Positions 24,501-31,809 are shown, counted from the first letter of the stretch. The stretch: 36,852 nt of DNA from Candidatus Janibacter merdipullorum (GCA_019116945.1 DXAR01000155.1:1-36852), one strand, 5' to 3'. The notes: a model not told the origin generated them from the sequence alone. Numbers and translations are program-made.

Positions 24501-24832
24501 CGCTCGTCTACGAGCACCGCAAGCACGACGGCACCCTCCCGATCGTCGGCGTCAACACCTTCCTCCGTGAGGACGGCGCGAAGGGGGAGCCCGAGGAGAT
24601 CGAGCTCGCGCGCGCCACCGAGTCGGAGAAGCAGTCCCAGCTCGAGCGCGTCCAGACCTATCAGGAGACGCATCGCGAGGAGGCCAAGCAGGCCCTCGCC
24701 CGCCTCAAGGAGGCGGCCACGAGCGACGCCAATGTCTTCGCGGTGCTCATGGACGCGGCCCGCGTCTGCAGCCTGCAGCAGGTGACCGACGCCTTCTTCG
24801 AGGTGGGTGGGCAGTACCGGCGCAATGTCTGA
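21572..24832 (+). CDS. icmF: Fused isobutyryl-CoA mutase IcmF (B12 domain, G-protein, mutase)
   Basis: A 1086-residue fusion protein. Residues about 15-145 are the B12-binding domain with DGHDASI (His28 as lower cobalt ligand), SSYQGGH and GGGGG. Residues about 195-400 are the MeaB-like GTPase chaperone with P-loop GLTGTGGSGKSS (Lys210), VETPGIGQGD and the base-recognition segment NKFERRG. The rest is the mutase TIM barrel. TAGVFPFKR and GTVQADILKEDQGQNTC, with Gln where methylmalonyl-CoA mutase has Arg, indicate isobutyryl/n-butyryl-type (or related branched acyl) specificity. Adenosylcobalamin is required. AGGA lies 6 nt before ATG 21572. It sits alone under its own promoter behind a MarR gene. 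Confidence 0.95.
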   Translation: MAAPSKADLHTPTHPVRFVTASALFDGHDASINIMRRIMQSQGAEVIHLGHNRSVQEVVDTAIDEDVQGVAVSSYQGGHVEYFEYLTQLLREQGAGHVKVFGGGGGVIVPEEIQRLREAGVTIFSPEDGQRLGLPGMINTLIADCDVDVWDEGPVALESVLAGERAAIARAISGAELGHLDEAFLGGIAEAAAKSSAPVLGLTGTGGSGKSSLTDELVRRFRVDQQDKLRIAVIAVDPTRRKGGGALLGDRIRMNSLGESSSGVSPVFFRSLATRGDREVPDALQTVIDITKAAGYDLVVVETPGIGQGDAAIIPFVDVPMYVMTPEFGAASQLEKIDMLDFAEVVAINKFERRGAADALRDVARQLVRNREAFGQRPEDMPVFGTSAATFNDDGVTGLYHHLRDLLAERGLPVDEGQLERVDTKYSTRFDQVVPTTRVRYLAEISETVRGYHARTEELADTARRVQRLAAVDDELTAAGKDGHGVDELLDEARASLPVEVTDQIEAWPGIVESYAGDEQVVTIRGKELRTTLTRESLSGNKISRVALPKFTDHGDLVNYWRSENLPGSFPYTAGVFPFKRDNEDPARMFAGEGDPFRTNRRFKLLSEGQPATRLSTAFDSVTLYGRDPGERPDIYGKVGTSGVSVATLDDMKALYSGFDLVSPTTSVSMTINGPAPTVLAFFLNTAMDQQVDLFREREGREPDESEALELRTHALQTVRGTVQADILKEDQGQNTCLFSTEFSLRMMADIQEWFIEQGVRNFYSVSISGYHIAEAGANPISQLAFTLANGFTYVEAYLARGMDINDFAPNLSFFFSSGMDPEYSVLGRVARRIWAVTMKEKYGANERAQKLKYHIQTSGRSLHAQEMDFNDIRTTLQALNALYDNANSLHTNAYDEAVTTPSTESVRRALAIQLIISREWGLSFNENPLQGSFIIDELTDLVEEAVLLEFDRINDRGGVLGAMETGYQRGRIQDESLVYEHRKHDGTLPIVGVNTFLREDGAKGEPEEIELARATESEKQSQLERVQTYQETHREEAKQALARLKEAATSDANVFAVLMDAARVCSLQQVTDAFFEVGGQYRRNV

Positions 24833-24838
24833 GGCCCG

Positions 24839-24844
24839 TACCCT
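24839..24844 (+). promoter_or_regulatory. -10 element TACCCT, leaderless promoter
   Basis: TACCCT ends exactly 6 nt before the ATG at 24851, in the 18-bp gap after icmF. No Shine-Dalgarno is present. The DUF202 genes may therefore be transcribed separately from icmF. Confidence 0.45.
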
Positions 24845-24850
24845 GCGAGC

Positions 24851-25216
24851 ATGAGCGAGGACCGCTGGCCCGCGTGGGTCTACGCCGAGGGCGAGGAGCC
24901 GGACTACCGGTTCTCCCTCGCCAACGAGCGCACCTTCCTCGCGTGGCTCCGCACCACCCTTGCGCTCCTCGCGGCGGGGGTGGCCTTGCGCGTCGTCGAC
25001 ATCGGGGTGGCCGAGGGCGTCGCCCGCTCGCTGGCGGCGATGCTCCTGGCACTCGGAGTCCTCTGCCCGATCATCGCCTGCATCCGATGGGCCCAGGCCG
25101 AGCGGGCCATGCGACGGGACGAACCGCTCCCCTCACTGGGAGCCTCGGCCGCGGTCATCACCGGCATCGTGCTCGCGGCCTCCGCGGTTCTCGCCCTCGT
25201 CGTCGCGGGCTCATGA
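24851..25216 (+). CDS. YidH-like DUF202 membrane protein
   Basis: A 121-residue protein with three transmembrane helices (about 33-53, 57-79, 97-118). The N-terminal RFSLANERTFLAWLRTTLALLAAGVAL is the DUF202 signature (N-E-R-T-F-L-A-W-L-R-T). Function is not established for the family. The following gene overlaps its stop and also encodes a DUF202 protein, a tandem arrangement like yidH-yidG of enterobacteria. Confidence 0.88.
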   Translation: MSEDRWPAWVYAEGEEPDYRFSLANERTFLAWLRTTLALLAAGVALRVVDIGVAEGVARSLAAMLLALGVLCPIIACIRWAQAERAMRRDEPLPSLGASAAVITGIVLAASAVLALVVAGS

Positions 25217-25539
25217 GCGAGCTCGCCCGGGCCGCGCCCCACGGGGCCCAGCCCGAGCGCACCGCCCTCTCCTGGCAGCGCACCGCGCTCTCCACCGCCG
25301 CCGGGGCAGCCATCATCGCCCGGCACTCCGGCGGGACCCTCGGGCCGGCCGCGGTCGTCATCCTCCTCGCCACCCTCGTCCTCGCCGCCCTGGCCTTCGT
25401 CCTCGGACGTCGGCGGTACGCCACGGACCCGGCCGAGCCCTCCCGACGCCGGGACGGCCGGGCCCCCTTCGCCCTCGCCCTCGCCACGCTCCTCATCGCG
25501 CTCACCGAACTGCTGGCCCTCGTCATCACAGGAGGCTGA
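25213..25539 (+). CDS. Second DUF202 (YidG-like) membrane protein
   Basis: A 108-residue protein, ATG overlapping the previous stop (ATGA). The motif PERTALSWQRTALSTAAGAA matches the short-form DUF202 signature, with three predicted membrane helices. It is coupled to its paralogue and followed 1 nt later by the BtuF-like gene. Presumably it forms a hetero-oligomer with the first DUF202 protein; this is an inference from gene overlap. Confidence 0.85.
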   Translation: MSELARAAPHGAQPERTALSWQRTALSTAAGAAIIARHSGGTLGPAAVVILLATLVLAALAFVLGRRRYATDPAEPSRRRDGRAPFALALATLLIALTELLALVITGG

Positions 25540-25540
25540 C

Positions 25541-26299
25541 GTGCTCGTCGACGACCTCGGCACCACCCTGACCTCGGACGCTCCCCCGCGGAGGGTCGTC
25601 TCCCTCGTGCCGAGCCTCACCGAGGCCCTCGCGCACACCTGCCCCGACGCGCTCGTCGGCGCCACCGACTGGTGCACCCACCCGGCTGATCTCGACGTGG
25701 CCCGGGTCCGGGGCACGAAGAACCCGAACCTGCGGACCATCGCCGACCTCTCGCCCGACCTCGTCGTCGCCAACAAGGAGGAGAACCGGGAACTCGATGT
25801 CCGCCGCCTGCGCGAGCGGGGAGTCCCCGTCTGGGTGACCGACATCGAGGACGTGTCCTCGGCGCTCACGTCGATGCGCCGGCTCGTCGTCGAGGCCCTA
25901 CGAAGGGAGGTCCCCGACTGGCTCCTCCGGGCCGAGGAGCTCTGGGGCGCACCGGCGCCCGCTCCACGTGGCCGGGTCGCGGTCCCGATCTGGCGAGATC
26001 CCTGGATGGTCGTCGGGCCCCGGACGTACACGACCGACCTCCTTGCTCGCCTCGGCTGGGGCAATGCCTGCGCCGAGGCCGGCGCCGACCCCGAGGATCG
26101 TTACCCCCACGTGGAGGTGACCCAGCTCGACCGTCCCGACATCGACCTGGTCCTCCTGCCGGACGAGCCCTACGAGTTCACCGCCGAGGACGGGCCGGAG
26201 GCCTTCACCACGGCCCCGACCCGGCTCGTGAGCGGACGGCTGCTCACGTGGTACGGCCCGGCCATGGTCGAGGCGCACGAGGTGCTCAGCCGAGACTGA
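25541..26299 (+). CDS. Helical-backbone metal receptor (BtuF-like) without signal peptide
   Basis: A 252-residue protein with the two-lobe Peripla_BP_2 pattern: RVVSLVPSLTEALAHT, GATDWCTHPADL, GTKNPNLRTIADLSPDLVVANKEENRELDVRRLRERGVPVWV, and IWRDPWMVVGPRTYTTDLLARLGW. These segments resemble cobalamin-binding BtuF. There is no signal peptide or lipobox, so the product would be cytoplasmic, unlike transporter-linked BtuF, and no ABC permease follows. AGGAGG lies before GTG 25541. Closeness to icmF hints at a cobalamin link but does not prove one. Its 3' end overlaps the convergent GAP-family gene by 14 bp. Confidence 0.8.
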   Translation: MLVDDLGTTLTSDAPPRRVVSLVPSLTEALAHTCPDALVGATDWCTHPADLDVARVRGTKNPNLRTIADLSPDLVVANKEENRELDVRRLRERGVPVWVTDIEDVSSALTSMRRLVVEALRREVPDWLLRAEELWGAPAPAPRGRVAVPIWRDPWMVVGPRTYTTDLLARLGWGNACAEAGADPEDRYPHVEVTQLDRPDIDLVLLPDEPYEFTAEDGPEAFTTAPTRLVSGRLLTWYGPAMVEAHEVLSRD

Positions 26300-27008
26300 C
26301 GCCGAGCAGCTCGAGGGTCTCGGGCATGCGGGCGAGGGCATCGCGCGCCACGAGGAAGCCGACGATCCCGACGATCCACGCCGTCGTCTCCCCCGCGCTG
26401 CGCTCCATCCAGTCGCCGATCCTGACGAGGACCGGTTCGACGAGGCGGTGGGCGACCGTGCGCAGGGCGAGGAGCACGAGAGCGGGCAGCAGCATGACGA
26501 GGCAGTAGGCACCGAGCGTCACCACTCGCTCCCCGGGGCCGAGGTCGGAGCCGCTGATGAGGGCCGTCGCCCCGAGGTAGGGCAGCATCGTCGCCACCTC
26601 GAGCAGCGCTGCGGTGAGCGCAAGCCCCATGAGGGCGAGGAGGCCTCCCTCCGACCCCGTGAGTCGCTCGCGCCACCGGGAGATCCGCCCGCCACCCGAG
26701 GCCCGGTCCGAGCGACCGATCCAGAAGCTCCACAGGAAGAGGCCGACACCGATGACGAGCTGGATGCGGGCGGCCGTGGGGCCGTCGAGCAGGTCACCGG
26801 CCCCCTCGACGATCGCCGTCGCGCCGGCGACGAGAGCCAGCCCGAGCCCGAAGTAGAAGACCCCGACCGTCCCGAGGAAGACGAGGACCCGCCGGACCGG
26901 CGGTCGGCCGGGGGTGAGCAGGAGCCAGATCGGGATGAGCAGGGTGCCGAAGCTCGTGGAGTCGACGAGCGCCAGCACGGCGAGGGAGACGGCGAGGGTG
27001 GTGGTCAC
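26286..27008 (-). CDS. GAP-family (Sap-like) membrane protein
   Basis: A 240-residue protein from GTG 27008, with six predicted transmembrane helices. The start VTTTLAVSLAVLALVDSTSFGTLLIPIWLLL and the later YLGATALISGSDLGPGERVVTLGAYCLVMLLPALVLLALR match the GAP family, related to the mycobacterial lipid-transport protein Sap and to LysE-like exporters. The transported compound is unknown. GAGGG lies upstream of the chosen GTG; an in-frame ATG at 27044 would add 12 residues. It overlaps the convergent BtuF-like gene by 14 bp. Confidence 0.75.
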   Translation of the reverse strand: MTTTLAVSLAVLALVDSTSFGTLLIPIWLLLTPGRPPVRRVLVFLGTVGVFYFGLGLALVAGATAIVEGAGDLLDGPTAARIQLVIGVGLFLWSFWIGRSDRASGGGRISRWRERLTGSEGGLLALMGLALTAALLEVATMLPYLGATALISGSDLGPGERVVTLGAYCLVMLLPALVLLALRTVAHRLVEPVLVRIGDWMERSAGETTAWIVGIVGFLVARDALARMPETLELLGVSLG

Positions 27009-27115
27009 GCCGACACCCTCACATCCAGGTAGATGGACCGTCATCGGGCCTTGGGCGGAGGTGCTGGGAGGGTGACCTCCTCCCTTCGGATGAGCCCGCG
27101 GCTGGCCAGCTGTGC

Positions 27116-27121
27116 TGGGAT
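27116..27121 (+). promoter_or_regulatory. Extended -10 TGCTGGGAT before the histidine kinase
   Basis: TGGGAT with an upstream TGC extension ends 6 nt before the GTG at 27128. The hexamer departs from TANNNT at its second base, so this is the weakest of the leaderless candidates. Confidence 0.35.
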
Positions 27122-27127
27122 GGCACC

Positions 27128-28333
27128 GTGAGGACGGTGCGCGAGCTGTGGCGGCAGGAGGTCCTGGGCACCCCGCGCCGCCGCGTCATCGGGGAGGCGG
27201 TCGCGACCTGGCTCGTCGGCCTCGCGCTCCTCGCCCTGGGGGTCGTGGGCACCTTCGGGCCGGGCCCGGCGACGCCCGACCGCTGGCCCTTCGTCCTCAC
27301 CCTCAGTGCGCTCTGCCTGCTCCTGCTCGCGAAGCGGGAGCGTCCCGGGCTCGCCCTCTCAGTCGGCGTCGTCCCGCTCGTCGTCGACATCGCCCTGGGC
27401 GGCAGCATCGGCGTGGTCATCGCCTTCTTCGACCTCGTCTACTGCGTCGCGCTCTGGGGACGTAGGGAGGTGCTCCGCCGGGTCGAGGCGCTCGTCGCGG
27501 TGGCTGTCTTCGCCTCTGCCGCAGTCCCCTTCGTCCTCCTGGGCACCGTCCGGGAGGCGGTCCTCGGGGCGGTCGTCACCTTCAGCCTGCTCGCGACCCC
27601 CCTGTGGTGGGGGCGCTCCGTGCGCAGCCAGGCGGAGCTCGCCGCCGTGGCCGATGCCCGGGCCGAAGACCTCCGCCGGATCGCCGAGCTGCGCGAGGGC
27701 GAGGTGCTCCAGGCCGAGCGGACTCGGATGGCCGCCGAGCTCCACGACGCCCTCGCCGGCAACCTCGCCGCGATCGGCATCCACGCCGAGGCCGCCCTCT
27801 CGCTCCCGGAGGCCGCGTCCTCCCCCTCGGGGCGGAGCCTCACCGCGATCCGGGAGGCGAGCGTCTCGGCCTCGGACGAGCTGCGCGCCATGGTCCGTCT
27901 CCTGCGGTCCGGGGACGACGAGCGCACGGCACCGGCCCGCCTGGCGGATGTCGAGGGGCTCGTCGCCCTCGCCCGCCAGCACGGGCACACCGTCGACCTC
28001 GACCGCCCGGACCCGTGGCCGGCCCTGCCGGCGAGCATCGACCACGCCGCGCACCGGATCGTCCAGGAGTCGCTGACGAATGCCACCAAGCACGCCCCCG
28101 GGGCCCGCGTCGCCGTGACCATCGCGATGGCGGACGAGGTGCTCACCGTGCGGGTCGCGAGCACCCTGCCCGCGGTCGGCGCGAGGACCGCACGAGGCGA
28201 AGGGCTGGGGGTGCCCGGCATGCGGGAGCGAGCCGAGTCCCTCGGCGGGCGATTCAGCGCCGGACCAACCGGAGGCGTCTGGGTCGTGTCCGCCTCGCTA
28301 CCGTTGGCCCCGGACGAAGGGAGCCCCCCGTGA
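27128..28333 (+). CDS. Sensor histidine kinase, NarL/DesK class
   Basis: A 401-residue kinase. Five or six membrane helices span about 22-160 and there is no large extracellular domain, so it likely senses the membrane itself or an intramembrane signal. The HisKA_3 dimerisation motif RTRMAAELHDALAGNLAAIG has the phospho-accepting His206. The ATP-binding domain follows with the N-box HRIVQESLTNATKHA and G-box GEGLGVPGMRERAESLGG. GTG 27128 is close to an extended -10 element. Its stop overlaps the response-regulator start (GTGA). The target genes are not evident. Confidence 0.92.
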   Translation: MRTVRELWRQEVLGTPRRRVIGEAVATWLVGLALLALGVVGTFGPGPATPDRWPFVLTLSALCLLLLAKRERPGLALSVGVVPLVVDIALGGSIGVVIAFFDLVYCVALWGRREVLRRVEALVAVAVFASAAVPFVLLGTVREAVLGAVVTFSLLATPLWWGRSVRSQAELAAVADARAEDLRRIAELREGEVLQAERTRMAAELHDALAGNLAAIGIHAEAALSLPEAASSPSGRSLTAIREASVSASDELRAMVRLLRSGDDERTAPARLADVEGLVALARQHGHTVDLDRPDPWPALPASIDHAAHRIVQESLTNATKHAPGARVAVTIAMADEVLTVRVASTLPAVGARTARGEGLGVPGMRERAESLGGRFSAGPTGGVWVVSASLPLAPDEGSPP

Positions 28334-28977
28334 CCGTGCGCGTCCTGCTGGCGGATGACCACGCCGCCATCCGCTCCGGCCTGCGCCTCATGCTCGAGCA
28401 GGCGGAGGACGTCGTCGTCATCGGCGAGGCCGCCGACGGCGCCGCGGCCGTGGCCAACGCCGGGGCGCTCCACCCCGACGTCGTGCTCATGGACATCCGG
28501 ATGCCCGGGACCGACGGCATCGAGGCCACCCGGAGGATCACCGAGGCGGGTCACGCCGACGTCCTCGTCCTCACGACCTTCGACCTCGACGAGTACGTCT
28601 TCGGGGCGCTGCGCGCCGGGGCCGCGGGCTTCCTCCTCAAGACCGTCGACTCCCCGACCCTCGTCGACGCCGTGCGGCGAGTCGCGGCCGGTGAGGGAGT
28701 CGTCTCCCCCGAGGTGACCCGCCAGCTGCTCACCGAGTTCGCCTCGGCGCCGCCTCCGACGCAGGCCACCCCACCCCTCGTCCTCGACGAGCTCACCCCG
28801 CGCGAGCACGAGGTCCTCGTCGGTCTGGGCCGGGGTTGGTCCAATGCCGACCTCGCCGGGCGGATGCACATCTCCGAGGCCACGGTGAAGTCCCACGTCT
28901 CCCACGTGCTCGCCAAGCTCGGCTGCTCCTCACGGATGCAGGCGGCCGTCCTCGCCCGCGAGGCCGGGCTGGTGTGA
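28330..28977 (+). CDS. Response regulator, NarL/FixJ family
   Basis: A 215-residue protein. The receiver domain holds ADDH (9-11 acidic pocket), the phosphorylation site Asp55 in VVLMDIRMPG, the Thr of LVLTTFD and the Lys of GFLLKTVD. The LuxR-type helix-turn-helix LTPREHEVLVGLGRGWSNADLAGRMHISEATVKSHVSHVLAKLG lies at about 150-197. Translation is coupled to the kinase by a GTGA overlap. GAAGGGAG upstream of the GTG could serve as ribosome binding site. The pair ends at a hairpin shared with the convergent protease gene. Confidence 0.94.
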   Translation: MTVRVLLADDHAAIRSGLRLMLEQAEDVVVIGEAADGAAAVANAGALHPDVVLMDIRMPGTDGIEATRRITEAGHADVLVLTTFDLDEYVFGALRAGAAGFLLKTVDSPTLVDAVRRVAAGEGVVSPEVTRQLLTEFASAPPPTQATPPLVLDELTPREHEVLVGLGRGWSNADLAGRMHISEATVKSHVSHVLAKLGCSSRMQAAVLAREAGLV

Positions 28978-28978
28978 C

Positions 28979-29038
28979 GCCCCCTTCGCCGTGCGCGGAC
29001 GTGCGAAGGGGGCCGGTCAGGTGACCGGCCCCCTTCGC
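28979..29038. terminator. Convergent terminator with two mutually exclusive hairpins
   Basis: GCGAAGGGGGCCGGTCA (29003-29019) pairs perfectly over 17 bp with TGACCGGCCCCCTTCGC (29022-29038). The left part of the same segment (29003-29013) can instead pair over 11 bp with GCCCCCTTCGC (28979-28989). It separates the response regulator from the convergent subtilisin gene. Confidence 0.75.
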
Positions 29039-29055
29039 TCCTCAGCGGACGGAGG

Positions 29056-30861
29056 TCACATCGTGCGGTGGGTCACCGCGTTGTAGGCGTTGACGATCCC
29101 GTCGCCGTAGAAGCCGTTGAAGCCCGGCTTCGAGACGCAGGTCGCCGTGTACTCCTCGGACCGCCCCTCGTCGAGGTAGTCCTGGGTGCCACCCGCGGGG
29201 CACGGGGTGTCCACCGCGGACTTGAGGAGGACCTGCTTGACCGCGCGGGAGTCCATGCCGAAGCTCGATCCGCTGGCCTTGCCCTGCTTGCTGACGATGA
29301 GCGCCGCGACACCCGCCGCGTGCGGTGAGGCCATCGACGTGCCCTGCAGGTACTGGAAGTAGCCGCACTTCGTGGCTCCCGGAGCGCTCGCCTTGTCGGC
29401 GCACTCCTTGATGACCCCGGCCTCCTTGCCGGCGGCCGTGATGTAGCCGTACCGGCTGACGAGGCCCTCCTCCTGGAGCGGCTTCAGCGGAGCCGTCGAG
29501 AGGATGAGGTTCTCGTTCGTCGAGTAGGAGTCGGTGCCGAATCCGTCGCGGAACCAGCCGCCGGGCGCCGAGACCTCGATCTCGTCACCGCGCAGGTCGG
29601 TGGACCAGTTCGAGTAGTCGGCCTTGGTCTTCGACGGGCCGACGGAGGAGACGCCGATGACGTGCGGGCCCTCGACGGGGAGGTCCAGGCAGGTCTCGTT
29701 GTCGATCGTCCGCTCGTGGGCGACGCCCTCCGGGAAGTTCGGGCTGGAGAGGTCGTTGCGGGGCTTGGCGAGGTCGTCGTGACCATTGCCGAGGGCTCCG
29801 ACGAGGGTGACGTCCTTGCGGTGGGCGTAGTCGAGAGCCCGCTCCATCGCCTCGATCGTCATCTCCTGCTGGGCGGCCTGCTCCGGGTTGTCCTCCGGGG
29901 CACCACCGATGCAGTGGAAGGCGTACGGGTCGACGTAGAAGGACATGTTGACCACGTCGATGCCCGAATCGGCGGCATAGGTGAGCGCATTGGCCACCGG
30001 TCCGAGGAAGAAGTAGCCGCTGTCCTGACCGCCGCGGATGTTGACGAGGGAGACGTCGGAGGCGACCCCGGAGACTCCGTACCCATTGGCCGCAGCGGCG
30101 ATCGAACCGGCGACGTGGGTCCCGTGACCGCCGTGGTCCACGGTGGCCGGGTCGACGCAACTGTCGTACTCGCAGTCGCCGTCGACCATGGGGATGTCGC
30201 GGACGAAGTTCTTCGACAGCTTGTGGTCGAAGTTGGGCGCGATGTCGGGGTGGCTGGCCTGGACGCCGGTGTCGAGGACGCCGACCTTGACCCGCTTATC
30301 ACCCGAGGTGACCTTGCGGGCGCGGTCCACCTCGAGCATGTCGTGGGCCCACAGCTCCTCGTCGAGCGGGTCACCGCTCGCCTTCGCGCGGCCGGCACCG
30401 CCGGTCGCGGGGGCGCCGGAGGCCTTCTTCTTCGACGAGCTCTTCTGGTGCTCCTTGAGCACGTCCTCGTCCGGGGCCGCGCCCATGCGGACCGGGGAGC
30501 TCCCGATGGAGACCTCGGCGGCGGCCGTGTCGACGCCCGGGAGAGCGCGGGCCTTCTTGGCGAAGGAGGCGTCGTCGGAGTCGACGCTGATCATGCCGAT
30601 GTCACGGTTGACGGACTCGACCGAGCCTCCTGCCTTCTTCACCCGCGAGACGACCTCGTCGATCGAGGCGCCCTTCTTCGTGAGGACGACGATCTTGCCC
30701 GATGGCGTCGTCTGCGCGGCCGGGGTCGCGGCTCGTTCGGTCGTGGCCTGCTGGACGCTGCTCCCGGCAACCGGTGCGGCGGAGGCCGAGATGGCCCCCG
30801 CGCTTCCCGTCGCGCCGAGGGCGACTGCTCCGAGCAGGGCCAGCATGCGGTGGTGTCGCAT
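29056..30861 (-). CDS. Secreted subtilisin-like serine protease (S8)
   Basis: A 601-residue protein with a Sec signal (MRHHRMLALLGAVALGATGS...ASAAP, about 1-29). Residues about 55-120 resemble an I9-type propeptide. A basic/Ser/Gly linker (about 135-165) leads to the S8 domain with Asp197 (VGVLDTGVQ), His246 (GGHGTHVAG), oxyanion Asn359 (ALGNG) and Ser509 (GTSMASPHAAG). All triad residues are present, so activity is expected. Several Cys residues in the mature part may form disulfides. GGGAGG lies 7 nt before ATG 30861. A CRP/GlxR-like site lies 52-67 bp upstream. The protein has no wall-anchor or membrane tail. Confidence 0.93.
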   Translation of the reverse strand: MRHHRMLALLGAVALGATGSAGAISASAAPVAGSSVQQATTERAATPAAQTTPSGKIVVLTKKGASIDEVVSRVKKAGGSVESVNRDIGMISVDSDDASFAKKARALPGVDTAAAEVSIGSSPVRMGAAPDEDVLKEHQKSSSKKKASGAPATGGAGRAKASGDPLDEELWAHDMLEVDRARKVTSGDKRVKVGVLDTGVQASHPDIAPNFDHKLSKNFVRDIPMVDGDCEYDSCVDPATVDHGGHGTHVAGSIAAAANGYGVSGVASDVSLVNIRGGQDSGYFFLGPVANALTYAADSGIDVVNMSFYVDPYAFHCIGGAPEDNPEQAAQQEMTIEAMERALDYAHRKDVTLVGALGNGHDDLAKPRNDLSSPNFPEGVAHERTIDNETCLDLPVEGPHVIGVSSVGPSKTKADYSNWSTDLRGDEIEVSAPGGWFRDGFGTDSYSTNENLILSTAPLKPLQEEGLVSRYGYITAAGKEAGVIKECADKASAPGATKCGYFQYLQGTSMASPHAAGVAALIVSKQGKASGSSFGMDSRAVKQVLLKSAVDTPCPAGGTQDYLDEGRSEEYTATCVSKPGFNGFYGDGIVNAYNAVTHRTM

Positions 30862-30912
30862 GGGTGATCCTCCCTGTGGCGTGGGCGGCCTCGTCGCCGC
30901 CGGGGCTCACCA

Positions 30913-30928
30913 TATGACGCAGATCACA
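30913..30928. promoter_or_regulatory. CRP/GlxR-like binding site upstream of the protease gene
   Basis: TATGA-CGCAGA-TCACA matches 9 of 10 positions of the TGTGA-N6-TCACA consensus with correct spacing. It lies 52-67 bp before the protease start and 21 bp after the ParA-like stop. cAMP-dependent control of the protease is inferred. Confidence 0.5.
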
Positions 30929-30948
30929 GGTCCGCTCGTCGAGATCTT

Positions 30949-31749
30949 TCAGCCCCGGCGGGGCCCGGCTCCCGTCACGCGGAGGATGTGGGCGAGGAGC
31001 CCGTCGAAGAGGGCGGCGACCTCACGGCCCCCGGCGTCCCGGAAGGCATGGATCGGGGCGTACGCCCCCTGCGCTCGCTGCAGCACCGCCCGCTCGGGGA
31101 TCTGCTGCGGGAGGACGAGCGGACCGAAGAGGGAGGTCAGCTCCTCGACCCGGTAACGGTGCTCGCCTACCTGGGCACGGACCCGGTTGATGACGATGCC
31201 CAGCGGCTGCAGCTCCGGTCGCCGCTGGGTGCGCACGTCGTGGATCGCCCGCAGTGCCCGGTCGGCGGCCGCGATCGCGAAGACCCCCGGTTCGGTGACG
31301 ACGAGCGCCCGGTCCGCGGCCGAGAGGCCGACCCGGGTCAGGCCGCCGAGGGAGGGCGGGCAGTCGATGAGGACGAGGTCGTGCTCGTCGGCGACCTTGT
31401 CGAGGACGGTGCGAAGGGAGGTCAGCCGCCGCGAGGAGAGGTCGGTCCGGTCGAGGACCGCCAGGTCGGGACCGCCGACCGTGACGTCGATCGGGGCGCC
31501 GCCCCCTTCGCTCCAGCCGCTGCGCAGGGTGCACGCCCGCAGGTGGCGCCGTCGAGGGTCGTCGATGACCGTGGCCAGGCTCGTCGGCACCTCACCGGAG
31601 GTGTCGAGACCGGCGGTGGTGTCGCCCTGGGGGTCGAGGTCCACGACGCGGGTCCGCAGCCCGGCGGCCCGGGCCGAGGCGGCCAGCCCCAGGGTCACCG
31701 AGGTCTTGCCCACGCCTCCCTTGAGGCTGCACACCGCGATGACGACCAC
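30949..31749 (-). CDS. ParA/MinD-family ATPase, orphan
   Basis: A 266-residue deviant-Walker ATPase starting at GTG 31749. CSLKGGVGKTSVTLGLAASA is the Walker A box with signature Lys, VVDLDPQGD the Walker A' segment, and LVLIDCPPSLGGLTRVGLSAADRALVVTEPG the Walker B region. No ParB, SMC or MinC neighbour is present, so it is not the chromosomal parAB locus. It may position another cargo. On the minus strand TATCAT ends 6 nt before the GTG, indicating a leaderless message. A longer upstream frame has poor composition and is rejected. Confidence 0.88.
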   Translation of the reverse strand: MVVIAVCSLKGGVGKTSVTLGLAASARAAGLRTRVVDLDPQGDTTAGLDTSGEVPTSLATVIDDPRRRHLRACTLRSGWSEGGGAPIDVTVGGPDLAVLDRTDLSSRRLTSLRTVLDKVADEHDLVLIDCPPSLGGLTRVGLSAADRALVVTEPGVFAIAAADRALRAIHDVRTQRRPELQPLGIVINRVRAQVGEHRYRVEELTSLFGPLVLPQQIPERAVLQRAQGAYAPIHAFRDAGGREVAALFDGLLAHILRVTGAGPRRG

Positions 31750-31755
31750 GGGGTG

Positions 31756-31761
31756 ATGATA
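31756..31761 (-). promoter_or_regulatory. -10 element TATCAT, leaderless promoter
   Basis: Minus-strand TATCAT is followed by CACCCC and then the GTG at 31749, a 6-nt gap with no Shine-Dalgarno. Confidence 0.55.
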
Positions 31762-31809
31762 AGCGGTGCGCCCCCTTCCGTCCGTGACAGAAGGGGGGGG
31801 CACGTGCTC

